A stretch of DNA of 64,000 nt from Sulfurimonas lithotrophica (GTDB lineage Bacteria; Campylobacterota; Campylobacteria; Campylobacterales; Sulfurimonadaceae), in the NCBI RefSeq assembly GCF_009258225.1, contig NZ_CP043617.1, forward strand, positions 496,001-560,000, read 5' to 3'. Below are positions 23,210-33,655 of this stretch, piece by piece; position 1 is the stretch's first letter, and every line of letters starts with the position of its first letter. A program made the position numbers and the translations under genes. The notes below the pieces were generated by a model, which worked only from the letters and a program-made list of their open reading frames with translations, had not been told where the DNA came from and searched no databases.

Positions 23210-24190
23210 ATGTATATAGAAGACTTAAAATTTTCCCTTTGGGCTGATTTTATAGAGAGGGATTTTTTAGATAAAGGCTTTAGAGAACTGATAGAATCAA
23301 AAACAATAAACGGTGCCACATCAAATCCAGCAATATTTAAAAACGCTATTTTAAACTCACCTGCTTATAAAGAACAAGTAGCTACATTAAGCGAACTTAG
23401 TCCAAAACAAAAATATGAGGCTGTAGCGATATTTGATATAAAAAAAGCTGCAGATATATTAAGACCTTTATATGATAACGATGATGACGGATATGTAAGT
23501 ATAGAGGTTGACCCTTATCTTTGTGATGATGCTGAGGGAACTATAGTTGAAGGTAAAAGACTTTTTGCAGAAATTGCACGTCCAAACGTTATGATAAAAG
23601 TTCCTGCTACAGATGCCGGATATATAGCAATGGAAGAGTTAGTATCTTGTGGTATCCCCGTAAATGCTACGCTGATTTTTACAAAGGAACAAGCCGTGTC
23701 TTGTGCCAAAGCTTTTGAAGCAGGAGCTAAAAGAGGAGAAGGTGCTGTTGATACCGTGATTAGCGTATTTGTTAGTCGTGTTGACAGAGCTATAGATGCA
23801 ACACTGGCACAAAAAGGCGTAGATGTAGCGTTAAGCGGAATTTATAACAGTGCGGATATATATAATGAAGTTGAAAAACTTGGAATTCAAAAATGTCGTA
23901 CACTTTTTGCAAGTACGGGTGTAAAAGACGATTCTCTTCCTCCACATTATTATATTGAGAATCTATTGGCTTACAACAGTGTAAATACGGCCCCTATAGA
24001 AACTATTGAAGCGTATGTTCAAATGGGACTTAAAGATAATGCACTCCCTATTTCAGATAATGTTATAAAAGAACATTTTTCTAGGGTAAAAGAGGTAGGT
24101 ATTAATATGGATGAGGTATATGCTAAACAGATATCAGACGGTTTAGATGCATTTAAAGTTGCATTTAAAGATATATTGGAGAACTTATGA
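23210..24190 (+). CDS. tal: Transaldolase
   Basis: A 326-residue enzyme of the pentose phosphate pathway. Family blocks are INGATSNPAIFKNAI near the start and NVMIKVPATDAGYIAMEEL, with the Schiff-base lysine in IKVP. It transfers a dihydroxyacetone unit between sugar phosphates. The last codons overlap the next gene's ATG by four bases. Confidence 0.95.
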   Translation: MYIEDLKFSLWADFIERDFLDKGFRELIESKTINGATSNPAIFKNAILNSPAYKEQVATLSELSPKQKYEAVAIFDIKKAADILRPLYDNDDDGYVSIEVDPYLCDDAEGTIVEGKRLFAEIARPNVMIKVPATDAGYIAMEELVSCGIPVNATLIFTKEQAVSCAKAFEAGAKRGEGAVDTVISVFVSRVDRAIDATLAQKGVDVALSGIYNSADIYNEVEKLGIQKCRTLFASTGVKDDSLPPHYYIENLLAYNSVNTAPIETIEAYVQMGLKDNALPISDNVIKEHFSRVKEVGINMDEVYAKQISDGLDAFKVAFKDILENL

Positions 24191-25386
24191 GCGAAGAGAT
24201 AGATTTTAGTCAATATGATTTTAAATTAAGAGATAAGATAAATGATTATCTAAAAAAGATGATTGCATTTGGCGGAAGTGATTTACACGTAAAAGCAAAG
24301 TCTGTGGTGCGTGCCAGAAAAGACGGTAAGATACACCAGTTTCCAGGTTGGATTATGTCAACGGATGATTCAAGAACTTTGGCAAAAGAGATACTTAAAG
24401 GTGATTATATGAAATTCACCAAGCAAAAAGAATATGACACCGTTCATAAATTTAATGAAAAATATAGCTTTCGTGTAAACTTTTTTTTCCAAAAAGACGG
24501 AGTTTCTGCTGTTTTTAGGATAATTCCGACAGAAATCCCTCCTCTAAAAGATTTAGGAATGCCTTCTATAGTGAGTTCCTTTGCAAATAAAGAAAGAGGT
24601 CTTGTTCTTGTAACGGGTGTTACGGGTTCCGGTAAGTCAACTACTCTTGCATCTATAATTGACTTGATCAACAGAACAAAATATAAACATATTATTACGA
24701 TAGAAGATCCGATTGAGTTTACCCATAAAGACAGACTCTGCATTGTAAATCAACGCTCTGTAGGAAAAGATACACTCTCTTTTAAATCGGCGTTAAAAGC
24801 GGCACTTCGTGAGGATCCTGATATTATATTAGTAGGTGAGATGAGGGATCGTGAAACTGTAGAGTTAGCACTTCATGCTGCAGATACTGGACATTTAGTT
24901 TTCTCAACTCTACATACAACTGATGCCAAAGAGACGGTTAATCGTATAATATCTTACTTTCCCGTTGATGAACAACAACGTGTTAGATTATCTTTATCAA
25001 ATGTTATTCAAGGAGTTATCTCTCAAAGGCTTATCCCGACTGAAGATAAAGACGGTAAACCTACAGGACGTCGTGCAGCTATGGAGATAATGGTTCGTAC
25101 GCCTACCATTGAAAAACTAATTTTAGAAAACCGTGATAACGAGATACCGGACGTGATTGAAGCAGGACGTGATTTGTACCATTCTCAGACTTTTGACCAG
25201 TCTATACTTGATTTATATAACGAGGGTGTTATATCTAAAGAAAAAGCAAAAGATTATGCTACAAGTGCATCTGACTTAGAACTTAAAATGAGTGGATTAA
25301 GTAGTGGAAAAGTCGATACTAATCAGGCCGATAAGTACAAAAAAGAAGACTTGACACAAGATGATGATATTTTTGATTTAAAATAA
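24187..25386 (+). CDS. PilT-like ATPase (type IV pilus/type II secretion family)
   Basis: A 399-residue hexameric motor ATPase. It has Walker A GVTGSGKSTT at about residues 143-152, the Asp box ITIEDPIEFTH, the AALREDPDIILVGEMRD Walker B region and the His box HLVFSTLHTTDA. These match PilT, the pilus-retraction ATPase, more closely than PilB or GspE. No other pilus genes are in the window, so its partners lie elsewhere. The C-terminal 35 residues are hydrophilic and probably disordered. Confidence 0.85.
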   Translation: MSEEIDFSQYDFKLRDKINDYLKKMIAFGGSDLHVKAKSVVRARKDGKIHQFPGWIMSTDDSRTLAKEILKGDYMKFTKQKEYDTVHKFNEKYSFRVNFFFQKDGVSAVFRIIPTEIPPLKDLGMPSIVSSFANKERGLVLVTGVTGSGKSTTLASIIDLINRTKYKHIITIEDPIEFTHKDRLCIVNQRSVGKDTLSFKSALKAALREDPDIILVGEMRDRETVELALHAADTGHLVFSTLHTTDAKETVNRIISYFPVDEQQRVRLSLSNVIQGVISQRLIPTEDKDGKPTGRRAAMEIMVRTPTIEKLILENRDNEIPDVIEAGRDLYHSQTFDQSILDLYNEGVISKEKAKDYATSASDLELKMSGLSSGKVDTNQADKYKKEDLTQDDDIFDLK

Positions 25387-25421
25387 AAAATAATTTAACG
25401 CATATTAAAGTTTTATTTTGA

Positions 25422-25427
25422 TAAAAT
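25422..25427 (+). promoter_or_regulatory. -10 element for rplY
   Basis: TAAAAT in the context TTTTATTTTGATAAAATTCC, a T-rich upstream run followed by a -10 box, which is the usual promoter style in Campylobacterota. It lies 29 bases before the rplY start and is followed by a good ribosome-binding site (TTAAGGA). Confidence 0.5.
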
Positions 25428-25455
25428 TCCAGACATTTTTTATTAAGGATTTAAT

Positions 25456-25992
25456 ATGTTAGAAGGTATTATTAGAGAGAGTACTGGGAAGAAAGCTGTA
25501 AAAGCTCTTCGCCGTGATGGTTATCTAATTGCCAACATCTACGGAAAAGGTTTAGACAATGTTAACGCTGCGTTTAAATCAAATGAATATATCCGTACTG
25601 TTCGCAACAAAGATTCTATTGCATTCCCGGTAAAAGTTGACGGAAAAGAATTAAATGTTGTTGTTCAAGCATATGAGTCTCACCCTTTAACAGCTGAATT
25701 GTTACATGTTGATTTAATGGTAGCACAACCGGGTGTAGTTACACACTATATGGTTCCAGTAAACCCTGTAGGTACTCCGGTTGGTCTTAAAAACAAAGGT
25801 CTTTTAAATGTTGCTAAACCACGTTTACGTGTAAAAGCAGCTATCGAAGCTTTACCAAATACAATCGATATCAATGTTAATAACTTAGATGTTGGTGATG
25901 CGGTTATGATTCGTGATTTAGCAGATATTGAAAATGTTAAATTCACTGATGATGGTCGTGTATCAGTTCTAAGTATGATTAAAGCTAAGTAA
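25456..25992 (+). CDS. rplY: 50S ribosomal protein L25 (CTC/TL5 type)
   Basis: A 178-residue protein with the N-terminal 5S-rRNA-binding L25 domain ([31 protein letters not shown]) and a C-terminal TL5-type beta domain (about residues 95-178: [17 protein letters not shown]). It binds 5S rRNA in the large subunit. It is followed closely by pth, an arrangement common in this phylum. Confidence 0.95.
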   Translation: MLEGIIRESTGKKAVKALRRDGYLIANIYGKGLDNVNAAFKSNEYIRTVRNKDSIAFPVKVDGKELNVVVQAYESHPLTAELLHVDLMVAQPGVVTHYMVPVNPVGTPVGLKNKGLLNVAKPRLRVKAAIEALPNTIDINVNNLDVGDAVMIRDLADIENVKFTDDGRVSVLSMIKAK

Positions 25993-25997
25993 TAATC

Positions 25998-26555
25998 ATG
26001 CTCATAGTCGGTCTTGGAAATCCCGGGGCTAACTATGAACAAACCCGCCATAATATTGGATTTATGGTAATAGATGCTCTAATTAAGCGTCAAAATGCTA
26101 CAAAACAAAGCTCATCTAACTTTGATGGAGAGCTTTTTAAATTTTCAAATCATTTTTTATTAAAACCCCTTACATTTATGAACCTCTCAGGCATCTCCGT
26201 TGCTAAAGTAAAAAAATTTTATAAAGTTGAAGACGTAGTTGTAATACATGATGATTTAGATCTGCCTTTTGGAACACTCAGATTTAAAAAAGCAGGTGGA
26301 CACGGCGGGCATAATGGACTAAAATCAACAGATTCGCATATAACGAAAGAGTATATAAGGGTACGTATGGGTATCGGTAAACCGGAACATAAAGGGGAGG
26401 TAGCCTCTTATGTGTTAAGTGATTTTAATTCTGAGGAACAAGAACATTTAGATAAATGGATTTCCCAAGCTTGCGAAGCTATAGAATATTTGTTAGGAAA
26501 TTCGCTTGAAGATGTAAGTTCTAAACATACAATTAAAAAATTTCAGCTAAAATAA
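25998..26555 (+). CDS. pth: Peptidyl-tRNA hydrolase
   Basis: A 185-residue enzyme that frees tRNA from stalled peptidyl-tRNA. It opens with IVGLGNPGANYEQTRHNIGF, including the catalytic His in TRHN, and also shows PLTFMNLSG and VIHDDLDLPFGTLRFKKAGGHGGHNGLKS. It lies five bases downstream of rplY. Confidence 0.97.
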   Translation: MLIVGLGNPGANYEQTRHNIGFMVIDALIKRQNATKQSSSNFDGELFKFSNHFLLKPLTFMNLSGISVAKVKKFYKVEDVVVIHDDLDLPFGTLRFKKAGGHGGHNGLKSTDSHITKEYIRVRMGIGKPEHKGEVASYVLSDFNSEEQEHLDKWISQACEAIEYLLGNSLEDVSSKHTIKKFQLK

Positions 26556-26577
26556 CTTCAAATAAACTAGGATACTG

Positions 26578-27642
26578 ATGTTAGCTTTTAAGTATATTTC
26601 ATACCACTTTTTAAAATATTTTTTTATTATTCTTTTTGCATTGGTACTTTTCTCAGTTGCTTTTGAATATACATCAAAGTCTGTAAACACTCTGGAATCG
26701 GCAAATTTACTTTTGATTTTTTTAGTATATAAAAGCTTTTTTGCAATAGATATGCTTTTACCTATATCGCTTATATTTGCAATGATATCTACAAAGATAC
26801 TCCTTATACGTTCCAATGCTCTTGTATCATTCTATTCACTTGGTTATTCAAGAGTTCAAATTTTAAAACCTTTTGTCGTTGTCTCGGTTATTATCACAAT
26901 TATATATATATTGTTGCATATTAGTTCTTCTTTTTCACGTGCAAATGAACATGCAAAAAATATTGAAGACAATTCCGAATACTTAAGCCCGACACGAGAT
27001 TTGTTTTTCTCATATAAAGAAAAATTTGTATATTTTTCAAAAATGATTCCTCTTCAATCGCGAGCAGAGGGCATCAGGGTGTTTACTGCGACTAAGGGAA
27101 GCTTAAAAGAGGTAGTTGTAGCAAAAAATGCTGTTTATGAAGATGGTTTTTGGCACATTAAAAAAGCAGATATCATAGTTAAACCCGATGATTTGAGTTT
27201 TAATTCTCCGGGTATAAAAGTTAGTACGACTGAAGATTTGAAAATATTAGAAGGTTTTAAACCAAAAATTTTAGATCAAGTATATGAGGGAAAGGTTAAT
27301 TTTACTATCGGTGATGCTATAGAGGCATTACTCATTTTAAAAGATGAAAATGTGAATATAGATACTATAAAAGGTTCTTTGTACAAAATAATAATTCATC
27401 CGTTTTTTGCTCCGTTTTTAGTTATAATAATTTTCTTTTTTGTACCCATTAGTGCAAGATTTTTAAATGTATCGTTATTTAGTTTTGGAGCTATAATAGC
27501 TACGCTTATGATATGGGGGATTATGTTCACACTCTCAGAATTTGCAAAAAACAAGACTATTCCCTCAGAAATCGGTATAGTTTTGCCTGTATTTATCCTC
27601 TTTATAATATCTGTTAAACAGTGGCGTAAATACGCAAAGTAA
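26578..27642 (+). CDS. LptF/LptG-family permease (lipopolysaccharide export)
   Basis: A 354-residue protein with the YjgP/YjgQ layout: three membrane segments near the N-terminus (about 10-30, 50-70, 98-118), a periplasmic jellyroll-like domain (about 125-270) and three more near the C-terminus. LptF and LptG form the membrane part of the ABC complex that extracts lipopolysaccharide from the inner membrane. Whether this is LptF or LptG is not certain from sequence alone. Its partner and LptB are not in the window. Confidence 0.82.
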   Translation: MLAFKYISYHFLKYFFIILFALVLFSVAFEYTSKSVNTLESANLLLIFLVYKSFFAIDMLLPISLIFAMISTKILLIRSNALVSFYSLGYSRVQILKPFVVVSVIITIIYILLHISSSFSRANEHAKNIEDNSEYLSPTRDLFFSYKEKFVYFSKMIPLQSRAEGIRVFTATKGSLKEVVVAKNAVYEDGFWHIKKADIIVKPDDLSFNSPGIKVSTTEDLKILEGFKPKILDQVYEGKVNFTIGDAIEALLILKDENVNIDTIKGSLYKIIIHPFFAPFLVIIIFFFVPISARFLNVSLFSFGAIIATLMIWGIMFTLSEFAKNKTIPSEIGIVLPVFILFIISVKQWRKYAK

Positions 27643-27756
27643 GAAAGTATAAATAACTTGACCTCTAAAAATATTAAAGTGTAGTTTTACTTTCATAACA
27701 AAACAATAAGCACTTTTTGGATAAAATATCTCAAAAATATATTTGGGATAATATTA

Positions 27757-28962
27757 ATGGATTTTAAGACAATAGCAAATGAGTATAAAACACCACTATA
27801 CGTGTATGATTTAGACCACATGACTAAGCAGTATGAAAAACTAAAAGAAGCTTTTCGCGGTCGTAAAAGTATAATGGCATATGCTGTAAAATCAAATTCA
27901 AACCTAAGTGTCGTTAAACATTTTGCAGATTTGGGAAGCGGAGCCGACTGTGTATCTATAGGTGAAGTTCGTCGTGCTTTGGCTGCAGGTGTAGCACCAT
28001 ATAAAGTTTTGTTTAGCGGTGTGGGTAAAAATGACGATGAGATTCGTGAAGCGATTGAATCAGACATCCTTTACATAAATGTAGAGAGTGAAGCTGAACT
28101 TGGACGTGTTGAACTTATAGCAAAAGAGTTGGGAAAAGTATCTAGAATCTCAGTTAGAGTAAATCCAAACATTGATCCAAAAACCCACCCTTATATCTCT
28201 ACAGGATTGCATGATAACAAATTCGGAGTAGAGATAGATGTAGCAAAACGTATGTACATTAAAGCAAAAAACTCTGAGTTTCTTGATCCGGTTGGTATAC
28301 ACTTTCACATCGGAAGTCAACTGACAGACCTAAAACCGATTTATGAAGCAAGTGAAATTGTTGCAGATATGGTAAGAAGCCTGCATGCTATAGATATTGA
28401 GCTCAAATTTTTTGATATCGGCGGAGGTCTTGGCATCCAGTATGATGATGAGAGCACAATAGAACCGTATGATTATGCACAGGCAATTTTAGGTACTCTA
28501 AAAGGTTTAGATATTACTGTTATTTGTGAACCGGGAAGATTTTTAACCGGAAATGCAGGGTATTTTTTAACAAAAGTACTTTATGAGAAACAAAACGGCG
28601 AGAAACGATTTGTAGTGGTTGACGGAGCTATGAATGACTTGGCTCGTCCGAGTTTGTATAATGCTTATCATAGAATTGAAGCGATTACGGATAATGACGG
28701 TGAAGTAAGCAAAGCTGATGTTGTAGGACCCGTATGTGAGAGTTCGGACTTTTTTGCAAAAGACTGTGAGTTACCGATGCTAGAACATAACGATCTTCTT
28801 GTCGTTCACTCTGCAGGTGCGTACGGTTTTGGTATGGGGAGTAATTACAACACTAGAAACAGAAGTGCCGAAGTTGCCGTAAAAGGCGGTGAAGTTAGGC
28901 TTATTCGTAAACGTGAGACTTATGAAGACTTGATAGCATTAGAAAAAGACCTTTTAGGATAA
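27757..28962 (+). CDS. lysA: Diaminopimelate decarboxylase
   Basis: A 401-residue PLP enzyme that makes lysine from meso-diaminopimelate. The PLP lysine lies in IMAYAVKSNSN, followed by HIGSQLTD, the glycine-rich DIGGGLGIQY, CEPGRFLTGNAG, and the C-terminal GPVCESSDFFAKD, which carries the substrate-binding Cys. It begins a gene run (HAD, pheA, hisC, flagellar genes) that is conserved in related genomes. Confidence 0.97.
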   Translation: MDFKTIANEYKTPLYVYDLDHMTKQYEKLKEAFRGRKSIMAYAVKSNSNLSVVKHFADLGSGADCVSIGEVRRALAAGVAPYKVLFSGVGKNDDEIREAIESDILYINVESEAELGRVELIAKELGKVSRISVRVNPNIDPKTHPYISTGLHDNKFGVEIDVAKRMYIKAKNSEFLDPVGIHFHIGSQLTDLKPIYEASEIVADMVRSLHAIDIELKFFDIGGGLGIQYDDESTIEPYDYAQAILGTLKGLDITVICEPGRFLTGNAGYFLTKVLYEKQNGEKRFVVVDGAMNDLARPSLYNAYHRIEAITDNDGEVSKADVVGPVCESSDFFAKDCELPMLEHNDLLVVHSAGAYGFGMGSNYNTRNRSAEVAVKGGEVRLIRKRETYEDLIALEKDLLG

Positions 28963-28966
28963 TAGT

Positions 28967-29746
28967 TTGTATTTCATAGATGTTCAAGGTACTTTAATAA
29001 GCGATGAAGATAAAAGCCCAATCAATGGAAGCATAGAATTTATTGATTTTTTAAATAATAAAAAAATCCCGTATATGGTTGTTACAAACAACACTAAAAA
29101 AGCTTCATCAGATTTTTATAACTTTTTAAATGAGAGTGGTTTTAATTTTTCATTTGATAAATATCTTGATCCTTTGATGCTACTTGAATCACGTGTAGAA
29201 AAAGACTCTGTAGCAGCTTATGGAGCAGAACAGTTTTTAGAAACTTTGCAAAAAATGGGATACAAATTTAATTACGAAAATCCTAAGACAGTATTGGTGG
29301 CTATAAAAGAAGATTTTAACTCTGAAGAATTTGCCCAAATGATAGACTTTTTACTCTCAGGAGCAAAACTTGTTGGGATGCATGAGACTTCAATCTATGC
29401 TAAAAATGGCAAACGTTATCCAGGTGTGGGTGCTGTTTTAAAACTTTTAGAATTTGCTACAAGTGTAAGTTACGAGGTGATAGGAAAACCGAGTTTAGCT
29501 TTTTATGAAGAGGGTTTAAGTGCTCTTCGTAAACAAAATTCTACAGCCAAATATTCAGATATAACTATGATAAGCGATGACGTTAAAGGTGATTTAGGCG
29601 GTGCAAAAGAGCTTGGGATGAAGTCTGTATTTGTAACTAGTGGAAAATATAGAACAGCAGATGAAATAGTTCCATTTTTGCAAGAAAATCTAAAGCCGGA
29701 TGAGATATATGCAGATATGGCTGAGATATTGGAGAAGATAAAATGA
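28967..29746 (+). CDS. HAD-family hydrolase (NagD-like phosphatase)
   Basis: A 259-residue protein of the haloacid dehalogenase superfamily. The nucleophile motif reads FIDVQGTLIS, motif II is VVTNNTKKA, GKPSLAFYEEGL matches the class IIA (NagD/NMP phosphatase) group, and motif IV is MISDDVKGDLGGAKELGM. The start is TTG at 28967, five bases after lysA. The substrate is unknown. It overlaps the pheA start by four bases (ATGA). Confidence 0.85.
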   Translation: MYFIDVQGTLISDEDKSPINGSIEFIDFLNNKKIPYMVVTNNTKKASSDFYNFLNESGFNFSFDKYLDPLMLLESRVEKDSVAAYGAEQFLETLQKMGYKFNYENPKTVLVAIKEDFNSEEFAQMIDFLLSGAKLVGMHETSIYAKNGKRYPGVGAVLKLLEFATSVSYEVIGKPSLAFYEEGLSALRKQNSTAKYSDITMISDDVKGDLGGAKELGMKSVFVTSGKYRTADEIVPFLQENLKPDEIYADMAEILEKIK

Positions 29747-30831
29747 AAACCCTTGATGATTGTCGTGTAAAAATCGATGAGTTGGATGACAAACTTTTAG
29801 ATATTTTAAATGAACGTATGAAAGTAGTTGAACGTGTAGGCGAGATAAAACATGAGAGTGGCGGTGCTATATACAGACCTGAACGTGAAAAAGCTATTAT
29901 AGAACGTTTGGCACTTAAGAGTAAAAATGACGGAGGTTTATTAAATAAAGCTGCAATTGAAGCTATGTTTTTAGAGCTTTTTGCAGTATCACGTAACCTT
30001 GAACTACCTGAACGCATAGCATATCTGGGACCTGAAGGTAGTTTTACCCATCAAGCTGCAGAGAGTCGTTTCGGTGCTATGAGTGATTATATGTCACTTA
30101 GTTCTATATATTCGGTTTTTAAAACTTTGGAAGCAAAACGTGCAAAATTCGGTGTAGTGCCAATTGAGAATTCACGTGATGGAATAGTCGGTGAAACACT
30201 TGATTTATTGGCAAAATCATCTGTAAAAATAGTAGCGGAACTTTATATGCCGATACATATGTCCTTTGCGACAAAATCTAAAGAGTTAAAAGATATTAAA
30301 AAGATATACTCCAAAGATAAAGGTTTTGGGCAGTGTCGAGAATTTTTAAATGAACATGGACTCTCGGATGCTGAATTAATACCTGTTGAGAGTACCGCAA
30401 AAGCTGCAATATTAGCTAGTGCTGAGCCAAATTCTGCAGCTATTTGTTCCCATATAGCTGCAAAACTTTACGGAGTACCTATACTTTTTAACGATGTAGA
30501 AGATAACATAGGAAGTTCTACAAGATTTGTAATTTTAAGTGATTTTAAAAATGCAATGAGCGAAAATGATAAAACATCTATTTTTGTCCAACTAAAAGAT
30601 GCCGTTAAAGCCGGTTCACTTGTTCATTTTCTACAGGACTTTGATGATGCAAATATAAATATGTCTAAAATAGAATCGCGTCCTTCAAAAGATAAAGAAG
30701 GATTTGGGTATTGGTTTTTTATAGATTTTTACGGACATATAGATGAACCTAGGGTTCAAGAAATTATAAAAAAACATGACGGAGAGATAACATGGCTTGG
30801 AAGTTATGTAAAGGGTGATAATGAAATTTAA
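29743..30831 (+). CDS. pheA: Bifunctional chorismate mutase/prephenate dehydratase
   Basis: A 362-residue P-protein of phenylalanine synthesis. Domains in order are chorismate mutase (about 1-88, [24 protein letters not shown]), prephenate dehydratase (about 92-270, [20 protein letters not shown]) and a C-terminal ACT domain (about 280-355, with KIESRPSKD), which usually binds phenylalanine for feedback control. It overlaps both the HAD gene and hisC. Confidence 0.96.
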   Translation: MKTLDDCRVKIDELDDKLLDILNERMKVVERVGEIKHESGGAIYRPEREKAIIERLALKSKNDGGLLNKAAIEAMFLELFAVSRNLELPERIAYLGPEGSFTHQAAESRFGAMSDYMSLSSIYSVFKTLEAKRAKFGVVPIENSRDGIVGETLDLLAKSSVKIVAELYMPIHMSFATKSKELKDIKKIYSKDKGFGQCREFLNEHGLSDAELIPVESTAKAAILASAEPNSAAICSHIAAKLYGVPILFNDVEDNIGSSTRFVILSDFKNAMSENDKTSIFVQLKDAVKAGSLVHFLQDFDDANINMSKIESRPSKDKEGFGYWFFIDFYGHIDEPRVQEIIKKHDGEITWLGSYVKGDNEI

Positions 30832-31918
30832 TAAACATATTGAAAATATTAAAACGTATGAGGGCGGAAAACCTATAGAGTTGGTAGTTCGTGAGTTTGG
30901 GATAGATCCTAAAGATGTAGTAAAGCTTGCTTCAAATGAAAATCCTAACGGATGTTCTCTAAAAGTTCAAGATGCCGTAAAAAACATAGTTGCAAATATG
31001 GCGCTTTATCCTGATGATTCTATGATGAAATTAAAAGCCGGACTCTCACGCCGTTTTGGTATGGATGATGAGAATATTATTATCGGTTCAGGAAGCGATC
31101 AGGTAATTGAACTTGCCGTATATGCTAAGACAAATAAGGAAAGTAAAATACTTACAAACGGTGTAACATTTGCTATGTATGAAGTCTATGCAAAACACGT
31201 CGGATGTGAAATAATAAAAACAACTTCAACGGATACACATGATTTAGAGCAGTTTTATACACTTTACAAAGAACACAAACCTGAAATAATTTTTTTATGT
31301 ACACCTAATAATCCTACAGGAGATGCTAGCGATGCAAAAGAGATATTTGAGTTTATTTCAAAGATAGATTCCGATACTCTTGTTATAGTTGATGGTGCTT
31401 ATATGGAGTATGCAAAAGCAAAAGATGCTTCTAAAGCAATTGAACCAAAAGAGTTGATTGATAAGTTTGACAATGTCCTTTATTTGGGAACCTTCTCAAA
31501 AGCGTACGGTCTTGGCGGTATGCGTGTAGGTTATGGAATTGCAAGATTAGATATAATAAAACAGTTATATAAGCTTCGCCCACCCTTTAATATAACTACC
31601 TTATCACTAGAAGCTGCATCAGTTGCACTTGAAGATGAAGAGTTTGTTAAAAATAGTATTGAAATGAATTTTAACGAGATGAAACGGTATAAAAATTTCG
31701 CAAATGAGCAAAAAATAGATATAATTGAGAGCTATACAAACTTTGTAACTTTATGTTTTGAAAAGCCAAAAAACTCAAGCAAAATAGCAGATGCACTTCT
31801 TAAGCGTGGAATGATTGTTAGGGATTTGAGCGGATACGGGATGAATGCTATCAGGGTAACTGTCGGTAAACCCGAACAAAACAGTAAATTCTTTGAGTTA
31901 CTTGTAGAATATTTATAA
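30821..31918 (+). CDS. hisC: Histidinol-phosphate aminotransferase
   Basis: A fold-type I PLP aminotransferase of about 365 residues. Motifs: [25 protein letters not shown], the PLP lysine in [19 protein letters not shown], and the C-terminal Arg in [12 protein letters not shown] chose the ATG at 30821, with AAGG six bases before it, over a GTG two codons upstream. In this phylum HisC following pheA may also act on aromatic amino acids; this is inference. Confidence 0.93.
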   Translation: MKFNKHIENIKTYEGGKPIELVVREFGIDPKDVVKLASNENPNGCSLKVQDAVKNIVANMALYPDDSMMKLKAGLSRRFGMDDENIIIGSGSDQVIELAVYAKTNKESKILTNGVTFAMYEVYAKHVGCEIIKTTSTDTHDLEQFYTLYKEHKPEIIFLCTPNNPTGDASDAKEIFEFISKIDSDTLVIVDGAYMEYAKAKDASKAIEPKELIDKFDNVLYLGTFSKAYGLGGMRVGYGIARLDIIKQLYKLRPPFNITTLSLEAASVALEDEEFVKNSIEMNFNEMKRYKNFANEQKIDIIESYTNFVTLCFEKPKNSSKIADALLKRGMIVRDLSGYGMNAIRVTVGKPEQNSKFFELLVEYL

Positions 31919-31933
31919 AATAATGGGAAGTTG

Positions 31934-33652
31934 ATGGATTTTAGTGCACTTTTTTCACAGTTAGTTGTTTTATATGCGAAGTTGACAAAGCAGCAAAAAA
32001 TGATTATTGCAGCAGCTATTATAGGTATAGTTGCATTTTTAATTTTTTTAGTGGTATATACTTCCAAAAGTACAAAAGACAGTAAATACGAAGTCCTTTT
32101 TGATAAATTAAGCTCCTCTGATGCTGCAAAAGTTATTGAACAACTTGAAAAAGAAAATATCCCTTATAAACTTGAAGATAAAAATGTTATAAAGGTGCCA
32201 AAAGGTGTCGTTTATAAACAAAGAATATCTATTGCATCCATGGGTATTCCAAAAGATAACGGTGTCGGTTTTGAACTTTTTAACGAGCAAGAGTTCGGTG
32301 CTACGAGTTTTGACCAAAACGTAAAATATATGCGTGCCTTAGAAGGTGAACTCTCTCGTACTATTGAAGCATTAGCTCCGATTGAGAGTGCCGCAGTATC
32401 TTTAGCCCTTCCAAAAGATTCTTTATTTATTGAAAAGCAGATTGATCCGACGGCTTCGGTTATGGTAAGTATTGTTGAAGACAGAAGACTCTCCCCTAAG
32501 CAGATACGCGGTATAAAAAACCTTGTTGCATCTGCAGTTCCAAAACTAACAAGCGATAATGTTATGCTTGTCGATAGTGACGGTGAAACTTTGGGCGATG
32601 AAGACGAAATGGCTCAAATGAGTGAACTCTCTCAAGTTCAACAAAAATTTAAAAATAAAGAAGAGAAGAAAAAACAAAAGAAAATTATAGAAGTTATATC
32701 GCCTTTTGTCGGAGGGGAGCAAAAAGTTCGTGCACAAGTCACGATAGAGTTTGATTTCTCTATAAAAAATTCTACGAGTGAAACATTTGACCCTGAAAAC
32801 GTAGTAAGAAGCGAACAAGTAAGTGAAGAATCACGTGAAGGTTCAACTCCTCCGGAAGTCGGAGGCGTACCTGGAACCGTAAGTAATATTGGACCTGTTG
32901 AGGGCTTAAAAAGCAACAACGTTACCGAAAAATATTCTAAAAATACGGGTACTACGAATTATGAAGTCGGTAAAACAGTTTCAACTACAAAAAGTCAGTT
33001 TGCCAGAATCAAGCGTATTACGGCAGCAGTTATAGTAGATGGAAGATATAAAAACAAATTTGACGAGGAAGGCAAAGAAACAGATGAAAAAGAATACGAG
33101 CCTTTATCTCAAACAGATTTAGAAGCACTATCTTCTCTTGTATCACGCTCAATAGGTATAGATGAAAACAGGGGTGATGTTATAACCGTTCAAAACTTGC
33201 AGTTTAAACGTACAAAAGGTATTGTTAAAGTTGATGAGATCAGTAAGTTTATGGAGTTCTCACAAACTTATCTTGCTCCTTTTTCAGGACTGTTCAAATA
33301 TCTGTTTGTTCTTTTATTGCTTCTTATACTTTACAAAAAAGTTATCTCTCCGTTTGCAGAGCGTATGCTTGAGATAACAAAAGAGGAAGAGGAACTTGAC
33401 AAACCTAATCTTGATATAGAAGACGATGAAGAAGAAGATCTTGTTGAAAAAGTTCAAGCAATGCGTAAAAAAGTTGAAGACCAACTTGGTGTCGGAGAGA
33501 ACTTCAATGAAGACGAACTCAAATATGACGTACTGCTTGAAAAAGTAAAAATTATGGCAGAGGATGAACCTGAACAGATTGCGGCTCTTCTTCAAACATT
33601 GCTGACCGAAGAACAGACTTTGGCCGATATGAAAGAACCATCAAGGGGATAG
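31934..33652 (+). CDS. fliF: Flagellar M-ring protein FliF
   Basis: A protein of about 572 residues forming the MS ring in the inner membrane. It has a membrane segment near the N-terminus (about 27-46), the secretin-like YscJ/FliF region with ENIPYKLEDKNVIKVPKG and the conserved MRALEGELSRTIEALAPIESAAVSLALP, a charged periplasmic part, a second membrane segment near 455-475 and a C-terminal cytosolic tail that binds FliG. The ATG at 31934 is preferred to the TTG one codon earlier. It begins the fliFGH group. Confidence 0.96.
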   Translation: MDFSALFSQLVVLYAKLTKQQKMIIAAAIIGIVAFLIFLVVYTSKSTKDSKYEVLFDKLSSSDAAKVIEQLEKENIPYKLEDKNVIKVPKGVVYKQRISIASMGIPKDNGVGFELFNEQEFGATSFDQNVKYMRALEGELSRTIEALAPIESAAVSLALPKDSLFIEKQIDPTASVMVSIVEDRRLSPKQIRGIKNLVASAVPKLTSDNVMLVDSDGETLGDEDEMAQMSELSQVQQKFKNKEEKKKQKKIIEVISPFVGGEQKVRAQVTIEFDFSIKNSTSETFDPENVVRSEQVSEESREGSTPPEVGGVPGTVSNIGPVEGLKSNNVTEKYSKNTGTTNYEVGKTVSTTKSQFARIKRITAAVIVDGRYKNKFDEEGKETDEKEYEPLSQTDLEALSSLVSRSIGIDENRGDVITVQNLQFKRTKGIVKVDEISKFMEFSQTYLAPFSGLFKYLFVLLLLLILYKKVISPFAERMLEITKEEEELDKPNLDIEDDEEEDLVEKVQAMRKKVEDQLGVGENFNEDELKYDVLLEKVKIMAEDEPEQIAALLQTLLTEEQTLADMKEPSRG

Positions 33653-33655
33653 CAA